From the NCBI GenBank assembly GCA_002917075.1, contig NTMA01000023.1:372001-436000 (forward strand): a DNA stretch of 64,000 nucleotides, given 5' to 3'. The notes under the pieces were generated by a model that saw only the letters and a list, made by a program, of their open reading frames with translations, searched no databases and was not told where the DNA came from. This DNA comes from Hawksworthiomyces lignivorus (Eukaryota > Ascomycota > Sordariomycetes > Ophiostomatales > Ophiostomataceae). Positions within the stretch are counted from its first letter, which is position 1. Each line of letters starts with the position of its first letter. The translations under genes and the position numbers were made by a program. Of this stretch, positions 1 through 11,515 are shown piece by piece.

Positions 1-506
1 TCGTGCCCTGGAAGATTCTCAGCTCGGCCAGCACCTTCCTGGCCTTCATGGGCGGCTACTCGGTGTTCCTGGCACCCATTGCCGGCATCATGGCTGCCGA
101 CTTCTGGCTGATCAAGCGCGGCCACATTGACATCCCTGCGCTGTACGACCCCCGCGGCCGCTACCGCTACATCAGCGGCTGCAACTGGCGCGCCGCGCTC
201 GCCTTCCTCATTCCCGTCGGCCCGCTGCTGCCGGGTCTGGCCCTGAGCATCAGCGGAGCCAGCAAGGTCCACATCGACGCCGGCGTCACGAACCTGTACA
301 CCTTCAACTGGCTGTTTGGCTTCGTGTCGTCCATTGTGCTGTTTACGGCCTTCAGCTGGATCTTCCCGGACACGACGTCCCTGCTCAAGGCCACCATCTA
401 CGACCGCGACGAGATCGAGGGCGTGCCCTCGAGCGCTAGCGACGGCGAGAAGGCCGAGCCGGATGCCAGCGGCAAGATGATGAGCGAGGAGATCAAGACT
501 GTTTAA
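1..506 (+). CDS. NCS1-family permease (uracil/allantoin/uridine type), 3' end only
   Basis: This is the C-terminal part of a nucleobase-cation-symport-1 transporter of the Fur4/Dal4 type, a plasma-membrane proton symporter for uracil, uridine, allantoin or a related compound. The gene enters from the left edge, so start and upstream exons are outside the window. Visible hallmarks are a membrane segment followed by GIMAADFWLIKRGHIDIPAL (an NCS1 signature), then an aromatic stretch YDPRGRYRY with tryptophan-containing GCNWRAALAF, and two more hydrophobic spans near residues 60-80 and 100-120. The tail is hydrophilic and acidic, as in fungal members, and ends at a TAA at 504-506. The first in-frame codon seen is a GTG inside the protein, not a start. 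Substrate cannot be told from this fragment. Confidence 0.85.
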   Translation, partial: VPWKILSSASTFLAFMGGYSVFLAPIAGIMAADFWLIKRGHIDIPALYDPRGRYRYISGCNWRAALAFLIPVGPLLPGLALSISGASKVHIDAGVTNLYTFNWLFGFVSSIVLFTAFSWIFPDTTSLLKATIYDRDEIEGVPSSASDGEKAEPDASGKMMSEEIKTV

Positions 507-2138
507 ATAGAAAAACTAGTCTTTTCATGTTCTGTTTTTTTTATGACAAACAACTCTTTTTTGTCAACGAAATGGTTCTGCTTGTGTATAAGTAGTTAGG
601 CCTATTTAATATTTTATTATTTTCATTTCATACATGAATACTTAGGGAAGTGTCGTCGATGGATCTATAGAAGGAAGACGGCGATCCATCATGCGGAGAG
701 ATACCCTAGAGACGATAAACTATAACTATACATTCGTTCACCTTGAAACACAGAACATGTGACGAAGCTGCAAGAAATCGTGAACAAAATGTGAGAGAAG
801 TTTGGTGGCATTCGAGATGAATGCAACTGTAGATTGTCAAAATGTGTGCTAGCACAGGTGCAGTAGTCAGTTCTCCCCCCCGGTAGTTGCTTTTCCCTGA
901 TTTCCTTGAATGGAAAGAGCTCGTGCAGGCAAGATTTAACCAGATCAAGGGGCAGGAACGTCTTGTTTACCTCGGCGCTCCTGCCATGCCATTTCGTTTA
1001 CTGATCTATTAGAGGATATCAATGAAATATCAATGAAATATCAATGGAGTATCAATTGCTTCTCGTGATCTCCTCCTATCTTCGACTTCATCAGCGTCAG
1101 TATTACTTCTTCTTCTCTTCTTCTAGCCCTCGTATTCATTATTCCGACTCGTTCATCCCTTTTCACCGCACACTGCAAATTTCTTATGCCCGGGCGGTCC
1201 CACATCTTCTGTCTCTCATCACCCGGGAATAAGAATTACGGGGAGACTTAACCAAATCCGGTTCCACTTGTAGCCGAGAATAGGACGCTTTCTTTGCACG
1301 AGCACAGAGAGAGGATCTCTTTCAAGACATCGAATTCGACGCCTCAAGAAGTAAGATAGAGGCGGACTTTCGGTATGCTCATCCCTTTGCCGTGTCCATG
1401 CGGGTGATTTGCGTCATTCTCTGCGTCATCACTTCCAGACAGCGTCCTTGATGCTTCATTCGACGTTGTGAACTGCAGAGAACTTCCGTGACCGGAGAGG
1501 GTGGCTCTCGCATCGATAATAATTAACTATCGACATGACCCTTCTAAACTACACTATGTCTGCCGAGCGTTTCTGCCGAATGCGTGTTTTTACCACCTCG
1601 GGACGCCGCATACCCGTCCCCATCGCTCGCTAAAACTGCACCATCATAAAAACCACGGGCTGACTCAATATGTTTTCCGGCCATTAGATGGATATTGCGA
1701 GGTTTGGTATCTAGCCGTGAGACCAGACGTAATGCTGCTCTATTCTTTTTTTCGGGCTCCGTACGATCCACAGCTAGGCTTTTGCTGCCCTTGTCCGCTG
1801 CATCTGAATTTTCATTTTTGTTTCTTGTTGTGAATGAACGCAGGCTTCCTACGGAACCTTCTGCAAATCCGAAGCATGCATCTCCTCGTGCAGATACCTT
1901 GATGAGGCGCGCGCCCTTCGTGGGACATCAATGAGTCAAACTTTCAATAGTGCGGCCGGATCTCGTCCTCTGTAATTCTTAATTTTTGTTTACATCTACC
2001 CTTTATTGAGTATTGAAACGCATGCATCGACTGTATCCCCCTCCAAGGCATTGATTTTTTTTTCTCCCCATTATCTTCATTACGTTCATAATTTTCAACT
2101 TCACCTATCCCACCTCTAACCGGTGCTAAGCTTGAGCA
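507..2138. other. Intergenic region between NCS1 permease and DHA1 transporter
   Basis: No convincing gene is seen. A short tandem repeat of an 11-base unit (atatcaatgaa and variants, about four copies) lies at roughly 1015-1056. The last 150 bases before the MFS start are CT-rich, as is usual for a fungal promoter or leader. Confidence 0.6.
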
Positions 2139-4155
2139 ATGAGTGCCGCTGGTCCAGCACACCAGCCGGAAGGCCTCTCTGAAGTCAATGGGGCATTCAA
2201 TGGTGATAGGCAGGAAATCAGACGCTCTTCCGAGAGCCAGGAGGATCTTTCTGATTCAGCCAGCGAGATCAGAATAGAAGAGGAAGAGGTTCTGTCAAAT
2301 GGGCTGCCAGGAAGAGAGCAGTACATCCTGCAAAAAGTTGACCCTGCCACATTGCCAGTCGAATGCTGCTATTTCACCTTTGAGACGCCATTGCCAACTC
2401 CGAACACAGTACCTTCCAGATCTTCTCCTATTGAACTAGCCTCAAATCCACCGCCACCTCCTGATCTGGCGTCTTTCACTGACCCTCACCGATGGCCGGA
2501 CAAGCGGAAGAATCTGATGCTGGGACTATCGTGCATAGCTACGTTCCTGACAGCATACACAGCCGGCTCCTTCTCGCCTCCCGTAGCGCGGATGGCTGAA
2601 GCTTTTCACGTCTCGCAGCTGATTGTGCTTTTTGCTGGAATTACTATTTTCTGCCTTGGCTTTGCCTTGACGCCGATGCTGCTCGCCCCTTTCTCCGAGT
2701 TCAATGGCCGTTATCCGGTTTTTGTGGCTAGCGGAATCGTTTTTGTTATTTTTCAGCTTGTCAGCGGTGCGTCGCCGAATATTGCTGCTATCCTTGTTTC
2801 TCGCATGCTCGTGGGCGTCGGAGGCTCCGTGTTCAGCACCATGGTTGGCGGAATCATTGCGGACATGTGGCACGCCGAAGGACGCAACACGCCAATGGCT
2901 CTCTTTAGCGGCTTTGTCCTTCTGGGCACCGGCGCTGGTCCTCTTATCTGCTCCGTAATCACGTACCGGACAACATACCCCCATAACCCAAACGATGTCC
3001 TGACCGATCCGAGCCTACAAGCTCCGTGGCGGTGGGTCTTCTGGCACCAGGCAATTGCCGATACTGTTTTGATGCTCTTCCTTGTTCTCTTTTTCAAAGA
3101 GAGCCGTGGATCAGTCTTGTTATCCCGCAAGGCGAGAACCTTGAATAAGTGGTACGACGAACTTGAGAAGGCCGGGTACTTTGGTCTTTGGATAAAGGAA
3201 GAAGAGGCCGAGCTGAGCATGGCTGCAAAAAGGAACGATACTGAAGACGTGACAACAAAGCAGCAATCAGCGAGAGTCGACGAGAAAAAAGTCGAGCCTA
3301 CTGCGTCGCCTGGACCGGTCTCTGAACGCCGCCTCCGCCGTATTCGCTGGGTAGTTAAGGACGATGAAGACCGAACAACACTTCTGCATCTGATTGCCGT
3401 CTCCGTATACCGACCGTTTCACATGTTTTTTACAGAACCAGTCGTCTTCTTCTTTTCGCTCTGGGTGGCATTTGCGTGGGCCGTACTGTACCTCACCTTT
3501 GGCTCGATCTTTCTAGTCTTTGAAAATACTTACGGCTGGAACATGGAGGTCGCTGGCCGTGCTTTTTCTCCCCTGCTCATCGGTGCCGCCATCTCCACGG
3601 TTGTTGGTATCTATCAGGACCAGGTCTTGTACGCTGTCATACCGAAGTCGCTACACGCTCGATTGCGGCCGGATGTGCCCGAAGCACGGCTGTATGTGGC
3701 CTGCTTAACATCCATACTTCTCCCAGCGGGCCTGTTTCTCTTCGGATTCTCGGCAAAGCCAGATGTCCACTGGATTGTGCCAATGATAGGTATTGCTTTA
3801 GCAACCGTAGGCATCTATGCCGTGTATCTTTCCACCTTCAACTACCTAGCCGACGTGTACCACCGGTTTGCGAGCTCAGCGCTGGCGGCGCAGAGCTGCG
3901 CCCGTAACGTACTTGGCGGCATCTTCCCACTCGTTATGCGAGCGCTCTTTACCAACTTGGGCAATGCGCATGCTGGCGCCCTGCTTGGCAGCGTTGCTGC
4001 GGCCCTGACACTTGTGCCGTGGGTTCTAGTGTTCTTTGGCGAGAGGATCCGCCAGCGAAGCAAATTTGCCATGGTGAGCAGTTCCCCTGCTTCTGTGCCC
4101 TTCCAATTACTATATTAAGTCGACTAACAATCTGCAGTCTCTAGAACATTCATAA
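2139..4155 (+). CDS. MFS drug/polyamine:H+ antiporter (DHA1 family), two exons
   Basis: This is a 12-span major-facilitator exporter of the DHA1 type (yeast Tpo/Flr-like), expected in the plasma membrane exporting drugs, polyamines or small organics. A hydrophilic N-terminus of about 120 residues precedes the first span. The family motif A is present as PFSEFNGRYPVFVASG, and VGVGGSVFSTMVGGIIADMW follows. A charged central loop (about residues 340-415) separates the two six-span halves. The second half has the family's HMFFTEPVVFFFSLW stretch. The unspliced frame runs to 4118, but GTGAGC at 4074, a CTAAC branch point at 4123-4127 and AG at 4136-4137 define a 64-base intron. Exons are then 2139-4073 and 4138-4155, giving about 650 residues that end in SLEHS. 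The start is the first ATG of the frame. Substrate is not inferable. Confidence 0.85.
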
Positions 4156-4291
4156 TCTAGAAATAGACGTTGCATATAATATATAATCTAATATACAGAC
4201 ACCAACGACCTCCACAATTCTCAAAATTGTGCGCATGGTCGAAGTCTACTTGTACATAATGAGAGGCGAAACCTAAGTCAAGCCATTTTCT

Positions 4292-5488
4292 TTAATCCAC
4301 ATCTTCTAGCTGAATGTCTAGACCTTTTTTGTCGCCTTCGGTTGATAGCTTTCGACGAGCCCCATCCAGGGCCGCCGCTTCATCAAATTGTTGGTCATCG
4401 ATATCGGCATTAGTACCTACTGGCTGCGCATCTTCCTCAGCGCCCTGGTCAGCTGCCACCCGCACCAGGCTGAACACCACCACAAGGTATACGTCGCCTG
4501 TGCGCCGGTGGCGCAGCACATACCGCAGGCTCGTCCGCCCGTCCCAGAAGCGGAGCAGCGGCATCTGGAACCCCGGCAGCTGAAGGGCCAGCCGGCGGAA
4601 GTCTAGGTATCCGTTGTAGAAGTCTAGGCCGTAGCCCTTGCCGTACTCCCACACCCACTGGTCCTTGGCCGCGCGGCCCAGCGCCCATTTCATGCGCGCC
4701 GAGCAGACGCCGTCGTCGCTGTCGTCATCGGCCTCTGGAGATATGGGGCAGCCGATCTGCCGGCGCCACGCGCGGCCGGCGGCGTCGCCGCCCTCGGGAA
4801 ACCAGAGGCCCCTGTCGTCGCGCGTCGGCAGGGCGGCAAGCATTTTTTTGCTGCCGTCCTCATGATTCCCCTGCACGCCGGCGTCGATGCCGCTGGTGGC
4901 GCCGTCTGCGGCCACGTACACGCGGTTGAACGAGCTCACAGCCGGCCCATACAGGTAGGGCTGGTCCGCGTAGGGGTCGCCCTCCAGCCCCGGGTCGATC
5001 CACCACTTGACGATGCGCAGCGCCGTATTGAAGCCGGGCGGCAGCCAGGCGCGGATGGGCTGGTCAAAGTCGTTGCCCCACTGGAGGTCGTGGCCGCTGA
5101 TGCCGGAGGCGGCGGCGGCAGCGGCAGCGGCAGCGGCATCGTCCAGAGGCTCGGCAGAGGCCTCGCTGCTCTCTTCCTCTTTCTTCTTCTCCTTCCCCTC
5201 GTCGCCGATGCGCGCTGCCGCCGGCTGCTTTGGCACAAACCATACGGCGATGCTATAAGTATCGCCGTTGGCCTGGTGGGGCGCAGCGCCAAAGTAGGCC
5301 GCTAGCGATGCGGGCGCCCCCGCTGCATAAGGCCGGTAATCCTTGATGCGCACGTTTAGTGCCAGGTCCGCGCCGGCTCCACGCATAACCAGCGGCGCCG
5401 GGCTGTTGACAGCGACCTCGACATGGCTTGCCGGATCGTAGGCGGTGCCGGCGGTGACGCGGAGGCGGTAGTCGGCGGGGGAGGGCAT
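4292..5488 (-). CDS. DUF1769 family protein
   Basis: This is a 398-residue single-exon protein of the fungal DUF1769 family (PF08588). From memory, the fission yeast member Duc1 binds PI(4,5)P2 at the cell cortex and ER-plasma-membrane contacts; nothing direct is known for this copy. Family marks are YLYGPAVSSFNRVYV, then GLDFYNGYLDFRRLALQLPG, then LRYVLRHRRTGDVYLVVVFSL. The frame is open upstream to 5698, but that part is low-complexity hydrophobic sequence from a CT-rich leader, so I chose the ATG at 5486-5488 (MPSPADYRLRV). An insertion rich in Lys/Glu and then Ala (about residues 100-130) breaks the N-terminal half. A Gln/Asp-rich tail ends the protein. The gene is convergent with the MFS gene, with ends 136 bases apart. 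Confidence 0.8.
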   Translation of the reverse strand: MPSPADYRLRVTAGTAYDPASHVEVAVNSPAPLVMRGAGADLALNVRIKDYRPYAAGAPASLAAYFGAAPHQANGDTYSIAVWFVPKQPAAARIGDEGKEKKKEEESSEASAEPLDDAAAAAAAAAASGISGHDLQWGNDFDQPIRAWLPPGFNTALRIVKWWIDPGLEGDPYADQPYLYGPAVSSFNRVYVAADGATSGIDAGVQGNHEDGSKKMLAALPTRDDRGLWFPEGGDAAGRAWRRQIGCPISPEADDDSDDGVCSARMKWALGRAAKDQWVWEYGKGYGLDFYNGYLDFRRLALQLPGFQMPLLRFWDGRTSLRYVLRHRRTGDVYLVVVFSLVRVAADQGAEEDAQPVGTNADIDDQQFDEAAALDGARRKLSTEGDKKGLDIQLEDVD

Positions 5489-6158
5489 GAAGTGGGCAAA
5501 ATGGGAGGGAGAGTGGGCAAAATAGAAGAAGTAAAATGTCAACTCATCGAGAAGTACGAGATTGTCAAAAAAGGATAAATGAAAAAAGAGAACTAAGAAG
5601 AGGAAAGGCCCAAAAGATCCACAACAAATCCTAAAAGCAAATAAACGATATGAAAAATGCGGGAGTGTTTGGCAGCATAGAGTACAGAGACATAACAAAG
5701 TATGGCGCTACTTAGGATGTGCCTGGCCTGACGTCACGAAAGCCTTATTTATATGCTGTTTAGTGGGGGTGCGGCACAGGGAGCTCTAAGACATCTCCCA
5801 AGACATTTTTCAGGGACAGGCTTGGCATGCTAGATGCTGAACAGCAGATGAGCTACAGCCGCTAAATTTATATTTGATTCTTCTTGTCATCCAAACTCTC
5901 GATTCTGTAGTTCTCAAAATACAGTACTAGACTGCCGCCAATTTAGACGGCCAACAGTTCTCTCTGGATGCAGTGCTTCGGCTCTATTTCTGCGAAGGGC
6001 GGCTCTAAAATTGCACCGGCTTTTCTTTTTGTTTTGATGTAGTACATATTACCATTCGTCATTAGACATTGCCATCGTAACAGAATAAATACATGAGAAA
6101 ACAGAGCAACAGAAGATAAAAAAGGGGAGCCGCGCTAGCTACCGCTCTCTCTTCTCTG
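5489..6158. other. Intergenic region
   Basis: It carries the CT-rich leader of the DUF1769 gene (minus strand, 5489-5760) and the 3' flank of the F-box gene. No further gene is seen. Confidence 0.6.
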
Positions 6159-8080
6159 CTACGGCTTCAGAAACCTGTCGATGTCGACCCGCTCGAAGAA
6201 GCTGATGTGCCCGAAGCCCACCCAGTACTGGGCGAGACGGTCTGATGAGATCAGAATTAGGCGCGACTCGACGTAGCGATCTGTCAAACCAAATTTGTTA
6301 GCGAAAGAAGAAGGAATTTAAAAAAAAAAAAAAAAAAAAGGCAGAGCAAAACGCACCATTGCGGAAGCCGGTGCCGGCGACGTGGCCCATGCTCTTGACG
6401 ATGCGCACGCCTTCAAAGGGCGGCTCCTGCATGACGCAGTCGAAGCCGCCGTCGCCGAGGTCGTCGGCGACAAACGTGTACTCGCCGCGGGGCACGTTTG
6501 GGTCGCCGGTGAGCTTGACAGCCTCGAGGCGGCCGCGGTAGATGCGGGCATCGCGCAGCCGGCCCTGGTAGTCCGCGAGCGGCTCGTCGTCGTACTGGGG
6601 CGGGATGCTGGCGGCGGCATCGAACGGGGGCGCGTCGGGCGGATCGTCCGGCTGGTGGATCAGCAGGAACTCGCAGCCATGCCCGCTGTAGTCGCCGACC
6701 CAGATGCCGCGGAACGGCTTGTCGTCCGTGGGCGTGTACAGCGCCGGGTCCAGCGTGGCAAAGGTGTCGAGCTGGTCGAAGCTGAGCACGACGGCAGGGG
6801 GGTCGGCGGGGCGGTTCGGCGCCGCTGCCGCCGCTGCCGGCGCATGGTAGCCGCGCATCTCCATCCAAGTGCGCGTGTAAAACGCGCGGTCGGAGATGTC
6901 TGCGCAGCGCAGCGGACGGCCTCGCCTGCCGCGGGGGTACCGCTCTGGGCCAAGGTCAGAAGTCTGTTGCACACGGTGCGGCGCCGGCACTGCCGGCGGC
7001 GGCCACACGTTGTAGAGCGGGTAACGTAATGGGGGCACTGTCGCCCCCTCCGCTGGGTCGTAGCCGTCGGCTGGAAAGACGTGCTGTGGCTGCGCGGCGG
7101 CTCCCACATGCGCCGCTGCGGGGTGGACGGTATGTGGTGGGGGCCCCGGCGCCAGGAAACCCCATGGCGGGCGACCGCTGCTGCGGGGACGAAAGATCTC
7201 GTCGTAGTAGGTGCGGTTGCTTCCCTCGGTGGGCGGTAGCGGGGTAGCAAATAGAAACTGGCGGCGGGTGTTGTCGACCCTGGCGAAGTTGTGAATCCCA
7301 TCGCCGGCACCGGCGCCACCACCGCCGCTGTTGATGTTCATGAGCACGGGGCGGATCCGCGCGGTCATTGGTGGCTCCTCACCATCCGCCAGAGAGAGCG
7401 CCAGCGCTGACCGGGCCAGCGGGTTGGCGTGATAAATCTTCGGACCGGAAGCTGGTGACTCCGGTTCATCTCCTCCTCCTTCTTCTTCCTTAGTGTCTTT
7501 CGCCGGGGTGGCGTCTAGCTGGATGATGGGCCGGTCGAGGTGAAGTTTGATCTCGGGCTGGAAAGCGTGCACGACGACGTTCGCATCCGGCGGCCAGTGG
7601 TGATATGTCGTGTGGTTGCTGACGGCCAGCAGCTGGTAGCCCTCGATGCAGCCGCGGCGCTGGTCGTAGCGCGCCAGGATGACCTTGCCGACCATGTCGT
7701 GCCCGCTGATCCAGATCTTGTACTTGGGTAGGAACCACCGCGGGTCGTGAGCGATGTACAGCTCCCGGAAGGTGGCGCACGGGTACGGCGAAGTGACAGT
7801 CACGCCCGGCACGTTCGCCTGCACAAACGCCTGCCATAGGCGGTCTCCATAGGCGTAGGTGTGGAGGTTCCGGCAGACCTGGCTGACCTGGGCAAGCTCT
7901 GGTGGTTCGAGATAGGATAGTATGGTGTCGATAAGCTCACCGGGGAGCGGGAAGGAGTCGATGGGCGTCGGTGATGGGGCTGGTGTTGGTCAGCAAGGCG
8001 CTCGCAGAGACGGCTTCTGAATCGCAAAATGACTCACCGGAAACGAAGCCATGGTTGTTGCCGTCTATTGAAGTCGCCAT
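6159..8080 (-). CDS. F-box protein, three exons
   Basis: This is a predicted substrate-recruiting subunit of an SCF (Skp1-cullin-F-box) ubiquitin ligase, 595 residues. Exons on the minus strand are 8080-8038, 7979-6357 and 6280-6159; phases 1 and 1 agree. The first intron has GTGAGT, a GCTGAC branch point and CAG. The second has GTGCGT, a long T tract and ACAG. The F-box (about residues 24-68) reads LPGELIDTILSYLEPPELAQ, then VSQVCRNLHTYAYGDRLWQ. The C-terminal half has the conserved FRGIWVGDYSGHGCEFLLIH stretch, similar in style to the beta-barrel of FBXO31-like proteins, and ends in GFGHISFFERVDIDRFLKP. The middle is a long Pro/Ala-rich, probably disordered insert. Without splicing the frame would lose the F-box start and run into a poly-Phe artefact from the intron T tract. 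The target is unknown. Confidence 0.85.
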
Positions 8081-9333
8081 GACAGCAGAGAGTAACAGAA
8101 AAATGGGGAGTGAGAAAAAGGGGAGAGAAGAGAAGGAGGGCGAACGGAGAGAGAGGAGAGGAGGGGAGGGGAGGCGAGGGGAGAGAAATGAAGATGTACG
8201 AGAACGACGTTGAAGCTAAACCATGAACAAGTAGAGTGAGCGTGGATTCATTTAGATAGGGCTGCAGAAGATTGAATGATGTATAAGCAGCTGCAAGAGC
8301 AATATAAGTATAGAACGGGGGGAGGATGCAGCGCGGGAAGACTGGTGACGAGAAGAGAGGTTGAAGTTGCGTAGCGATGTCGTGACAAACTGCCAATGGA
8401 GTGTTGTGCGGGGTGGGGGGATTCTAGAGCGGGAAAGCGCAGATCGCCGCGGATTTCCGCTGTTGCTGTTTGTTGCGCCTTCTAGAGCGCCCTAGTCGCT
8501 AGCGGCTATGAGGCGCTGTAAGTGGAACCGTTCAGAAGGGAGACTGTTGAGACTACAGACATGGCGAGAGAAGAGAGATCGAGATGGAGTCTAGACCAGG
8601 AGAGCGGTATGAGAAAAAAGGAGAGGCGATCACAAAGAAAATGAGAAAGGGAAAAGTGGATGAAATATACGGAGACGTCGTGTCCCACATATTAAGTACC
8701 TCCAACCGGCTGGCGAGAAACCCGAGCACCAGCATGCAGGACCCGCCATGAAACAGAGACAAACGGCTGGCCCATTTGTGCGTCCATTGATGCGTCCGCT
8801 TTTATGCGAGAGATAAGGCGGGCCGCAAGGATAGCAGTCCGATTGACTGAACCAGGAACAGCACCGGGAGTGTGGGATGGGGCGGCTTGGGAGAGGAGAC
8901 AAAGAGGAACGGAGATCGCCACCGTTTCGGCAGTGAAGGAGCTCAAAAGCAGAAGAAGATAAAAAGAAAAAGAAGTGGAAGAAGAAACAGAATAAAACGG
9001 ATAAAACAAATCACAGACAAAAAAGTGCAACGTAGGAGAAGAGGCCTATACCGATGGCGAGTTCACGAGATATCCTGCATTTGCCGTGCGATGTATTACA
9101 TTCAAGATAAAATATAAAATAACTAGTATAAATTACGCAACACGGACGTTTATGGTCAGCTACTTTTCTTTCTGTTTCTTTTTCTTTGATCTTCACGCTT
9201 CAGCAGTATCTCCGAAGACATGTTGTTGTGTTTCGAGCCGTATCTTGCTTCGTGGTAATGGCGCTTTCTCCGCCTTGTAGGTCCTCCCTCTCAATTTGAG
9301 TACTCGTTGTGTATAGAATAGCTTAGGATTTCT
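8081..9333. other. Intergenic region
   Basis: The part next to the F-box gene (8081-8400) is strongly purine-rich on the plus strand, meaning pyrimidine-rich in the gene's own direction, as expected for its leader. The rest shows no convincing coding sequence. It includes the 3' flank of the sugar transporter. Confidence 0.55.
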
Positions 9334-11515
9334 CTACGCCAGTCTCTCGTGAGTGACCTCCTCCTTCTCGGCGGCGGCTGCGGGGGAGGCGCCATTGCCG
9401 TAACCATGCTGCTGCAGCATCGCCGTGAGGCCGATCTCGTTGTTGATCTCCTCCATGCGCTCAAAGTCGGCCTGAGACGTGCCTTCGGAGCCGAAGATAA
9501 TGTCCTAGACAAGCTGTTAGGAAACAGACAGGGAAAGAGAAAGAAGAATATTATGAAAAATTGAACTGCAGCACGCACCATCTCCTCGAGAGTCAGACGC
9601 TTGGTCTCAGGAACGAAGAACCAGATGAAGACGGCGCCGAGGTAGGTCAGCAGGCCAAAGAGAATGTAGGTGCCGTAGGTGATGCGGTTGAGCATGTCGG
9701 GCGTGACCTGGCCGACGATGAAGTTGTTCCTAGAAAGATGGACAAGCAGGTCAGCAATACTCACAAGCAAAAGATAGAGCTGAAAAAAAGGAAGAGAGGA
9801 GAGGAGAGGAGAGGGGGCCAACGCACATCCAGTTGCTGGAGGCACCCAGCGACACGCCGTACGGACGGGATGACAGCGGCCAGATCTCGGCGACGATGAT
9901 CCAGGCACAGGGGCCCCAGGAGTAGCCAAAGTGGATGACAAAGAGCCAGACCATGACGACGGCGGCCCAGCCGGCGGCGGCCTGGCTCAGCCACTGGTAC
10001 TGGTCCTTGGCGACGATGACGGCGATGATGATGTGGCAGGTGGCCATGCCGATGGCGCCGACGGCGAGCACGGGGCGGCGGCCGAGGCGGTCGATCCACA
10101 GCACGGCGGGGATGGTGGCGACGAACATGACGATGCCGACGACGCCCGTGGCCAGCAGGTTGGTCGTGTTGCCGCTGAGGCCCAGGTCCGAGAAGATGGT
10201 CGGCGCGTAGTACAGCACCGCGTTGATGCCCGTCCACTGCTGGAAGAACATGGTCACCGTCGCCACGCCCACCCGCTTGAGCATGCTCTTGGTCCGGAAC
10301 AGCGACTGCACCGCCACGAACTGCAGCTTGAACGTGTTCCATGCCGTCTGCTCCCGCAGGTGCGGAAAGTGCTCCGCCACCGACCGCTTCTCAAACTGCG
10401 ACTGCGCCTTGATCTCCAGAAACTCGAGCTCCACCAGCTCGTGGTCCGCCGCCAGCCCCCGCAGCCTCGACAGCACCTTGCGCGCCTCCTCCTCGCGGTC
10501 GTGGTGGATCAGCCACCGCGGCGAGAACGGCATGAAGATCATGCCGAAGAACAGCACCAGCGCCGGCGCCAGCTGCAGGCAGATGGGCACCAGCCACGCC
10601 GCGTCGCTCTGCTGGCCCAGATCCGTGCCGCCAATGTAGTTGGTTCCGCTGCGGGAAGAGGTACTGGTGTCAGCCACGTCATCTTTTTAATTTATAAAAG
10701 CATATTTTGCATTCAAAAAAAAAAAAAAATCGCCTACTAGTCGATCCAGAAGCTAATCATGATACCGAACGTGATGGCAAGCTGCTGCAGCGCAACCAGG
10801 GCGCCACGCACTTCAGGAGGCGCCACCTCGGAGTTGTAGATGGGCACAATCATGGCCAAACTTCCAACGCCCATACCACTATTTATTTTCGTCAGCTTGA
10901 ACCAACACTATGGCATTTTATTTATTTATTTATTTTTCGATTGGTCCTTTCAAACATACGTAATAAACCGGCCAGCGAGAATAGCCTGGTAACCGGCACT
11001 AATGGCGGTGGCCTGAATGACAACGCCGAGCATGAACACGGAGCACGCGACGAGGATACCGTACTTGCGTGAGATGGCCTCAGCCAAAAAGCCAGACAGA
11101 AGCGTGCCGGCCCAGGCGCCGAGCTCGAGGATTGAAGTCAGCCAGCCCTTCTTGGTCTGGTCGGCGTTCGGGTCAAAAGGGTCGTAGTCGCCCATGTCTG
11201 TTCAAGTTGCGTATCAGCCTGTGATTCTAACTTGGTAGGCAAGGGGGGAAAAATTTTTTATCTCCTGGAAGACAGGAGGCCCTTGAGGAGGGAATTGAGA
11301 TGAGACCTACGCGACTGGAAAGACTTCATGGCCAGGACACCTGAGAACATGCCCTGGTTGTAGCCGTAAAGCACACCGCCAATACAGGCGAAGGCGGCGA
11401 TGCTAAATACACGGAAGTTCTTAAGCAGCGCGCGGGCACCGCTGGCGCCCATCAGGGCCTGGCGGCGGGTCAGGGCCGCATCGTAAAAGGTGGTCGTATC
11501 TCCTCCGGCGACCAT
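9334..11515 (-). CDS. MFS sugar transporter (monosaccharide/hexose porter), six exons
   Basis: This is a 12-span sugar porter of the fungal hexose/monosaccharide type, expected in the plasma membrane. Minus-strand exons are 11515-11311, 11197-10960, 10878-10738, 10648-9827, 9729-9579 and 9504-9334. All five junctions keep frame and give about 575 residues. Family signatures are FACIGGVLYGYNQGMFSG (span 1), GRFITGMGVGSLAMIVPIYN with SEVAPPEVRG, FSPRWLIHHDREEEARKVL, FFQQWTGINAVLYYAPTIF, WIDRLGRRP and FVPETKRLTLEEM. Three introns have clear CTGAC or CTAAC branch points. The 11515 ATG is the first in frame; an upstream TTAG at about 11546 could be the acceptor of a leader intron, so a few residues may be missing. 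The exact sugar cannot be told. Confidence 0.88.

Noticed and set aside
5489..5698. 70-codon hydrophobic N-terminal extension of the DUF1769 protein
   Set aside because: It looks like translated CT-rich leader; the family's conserved part starts after the ATG at 5488.
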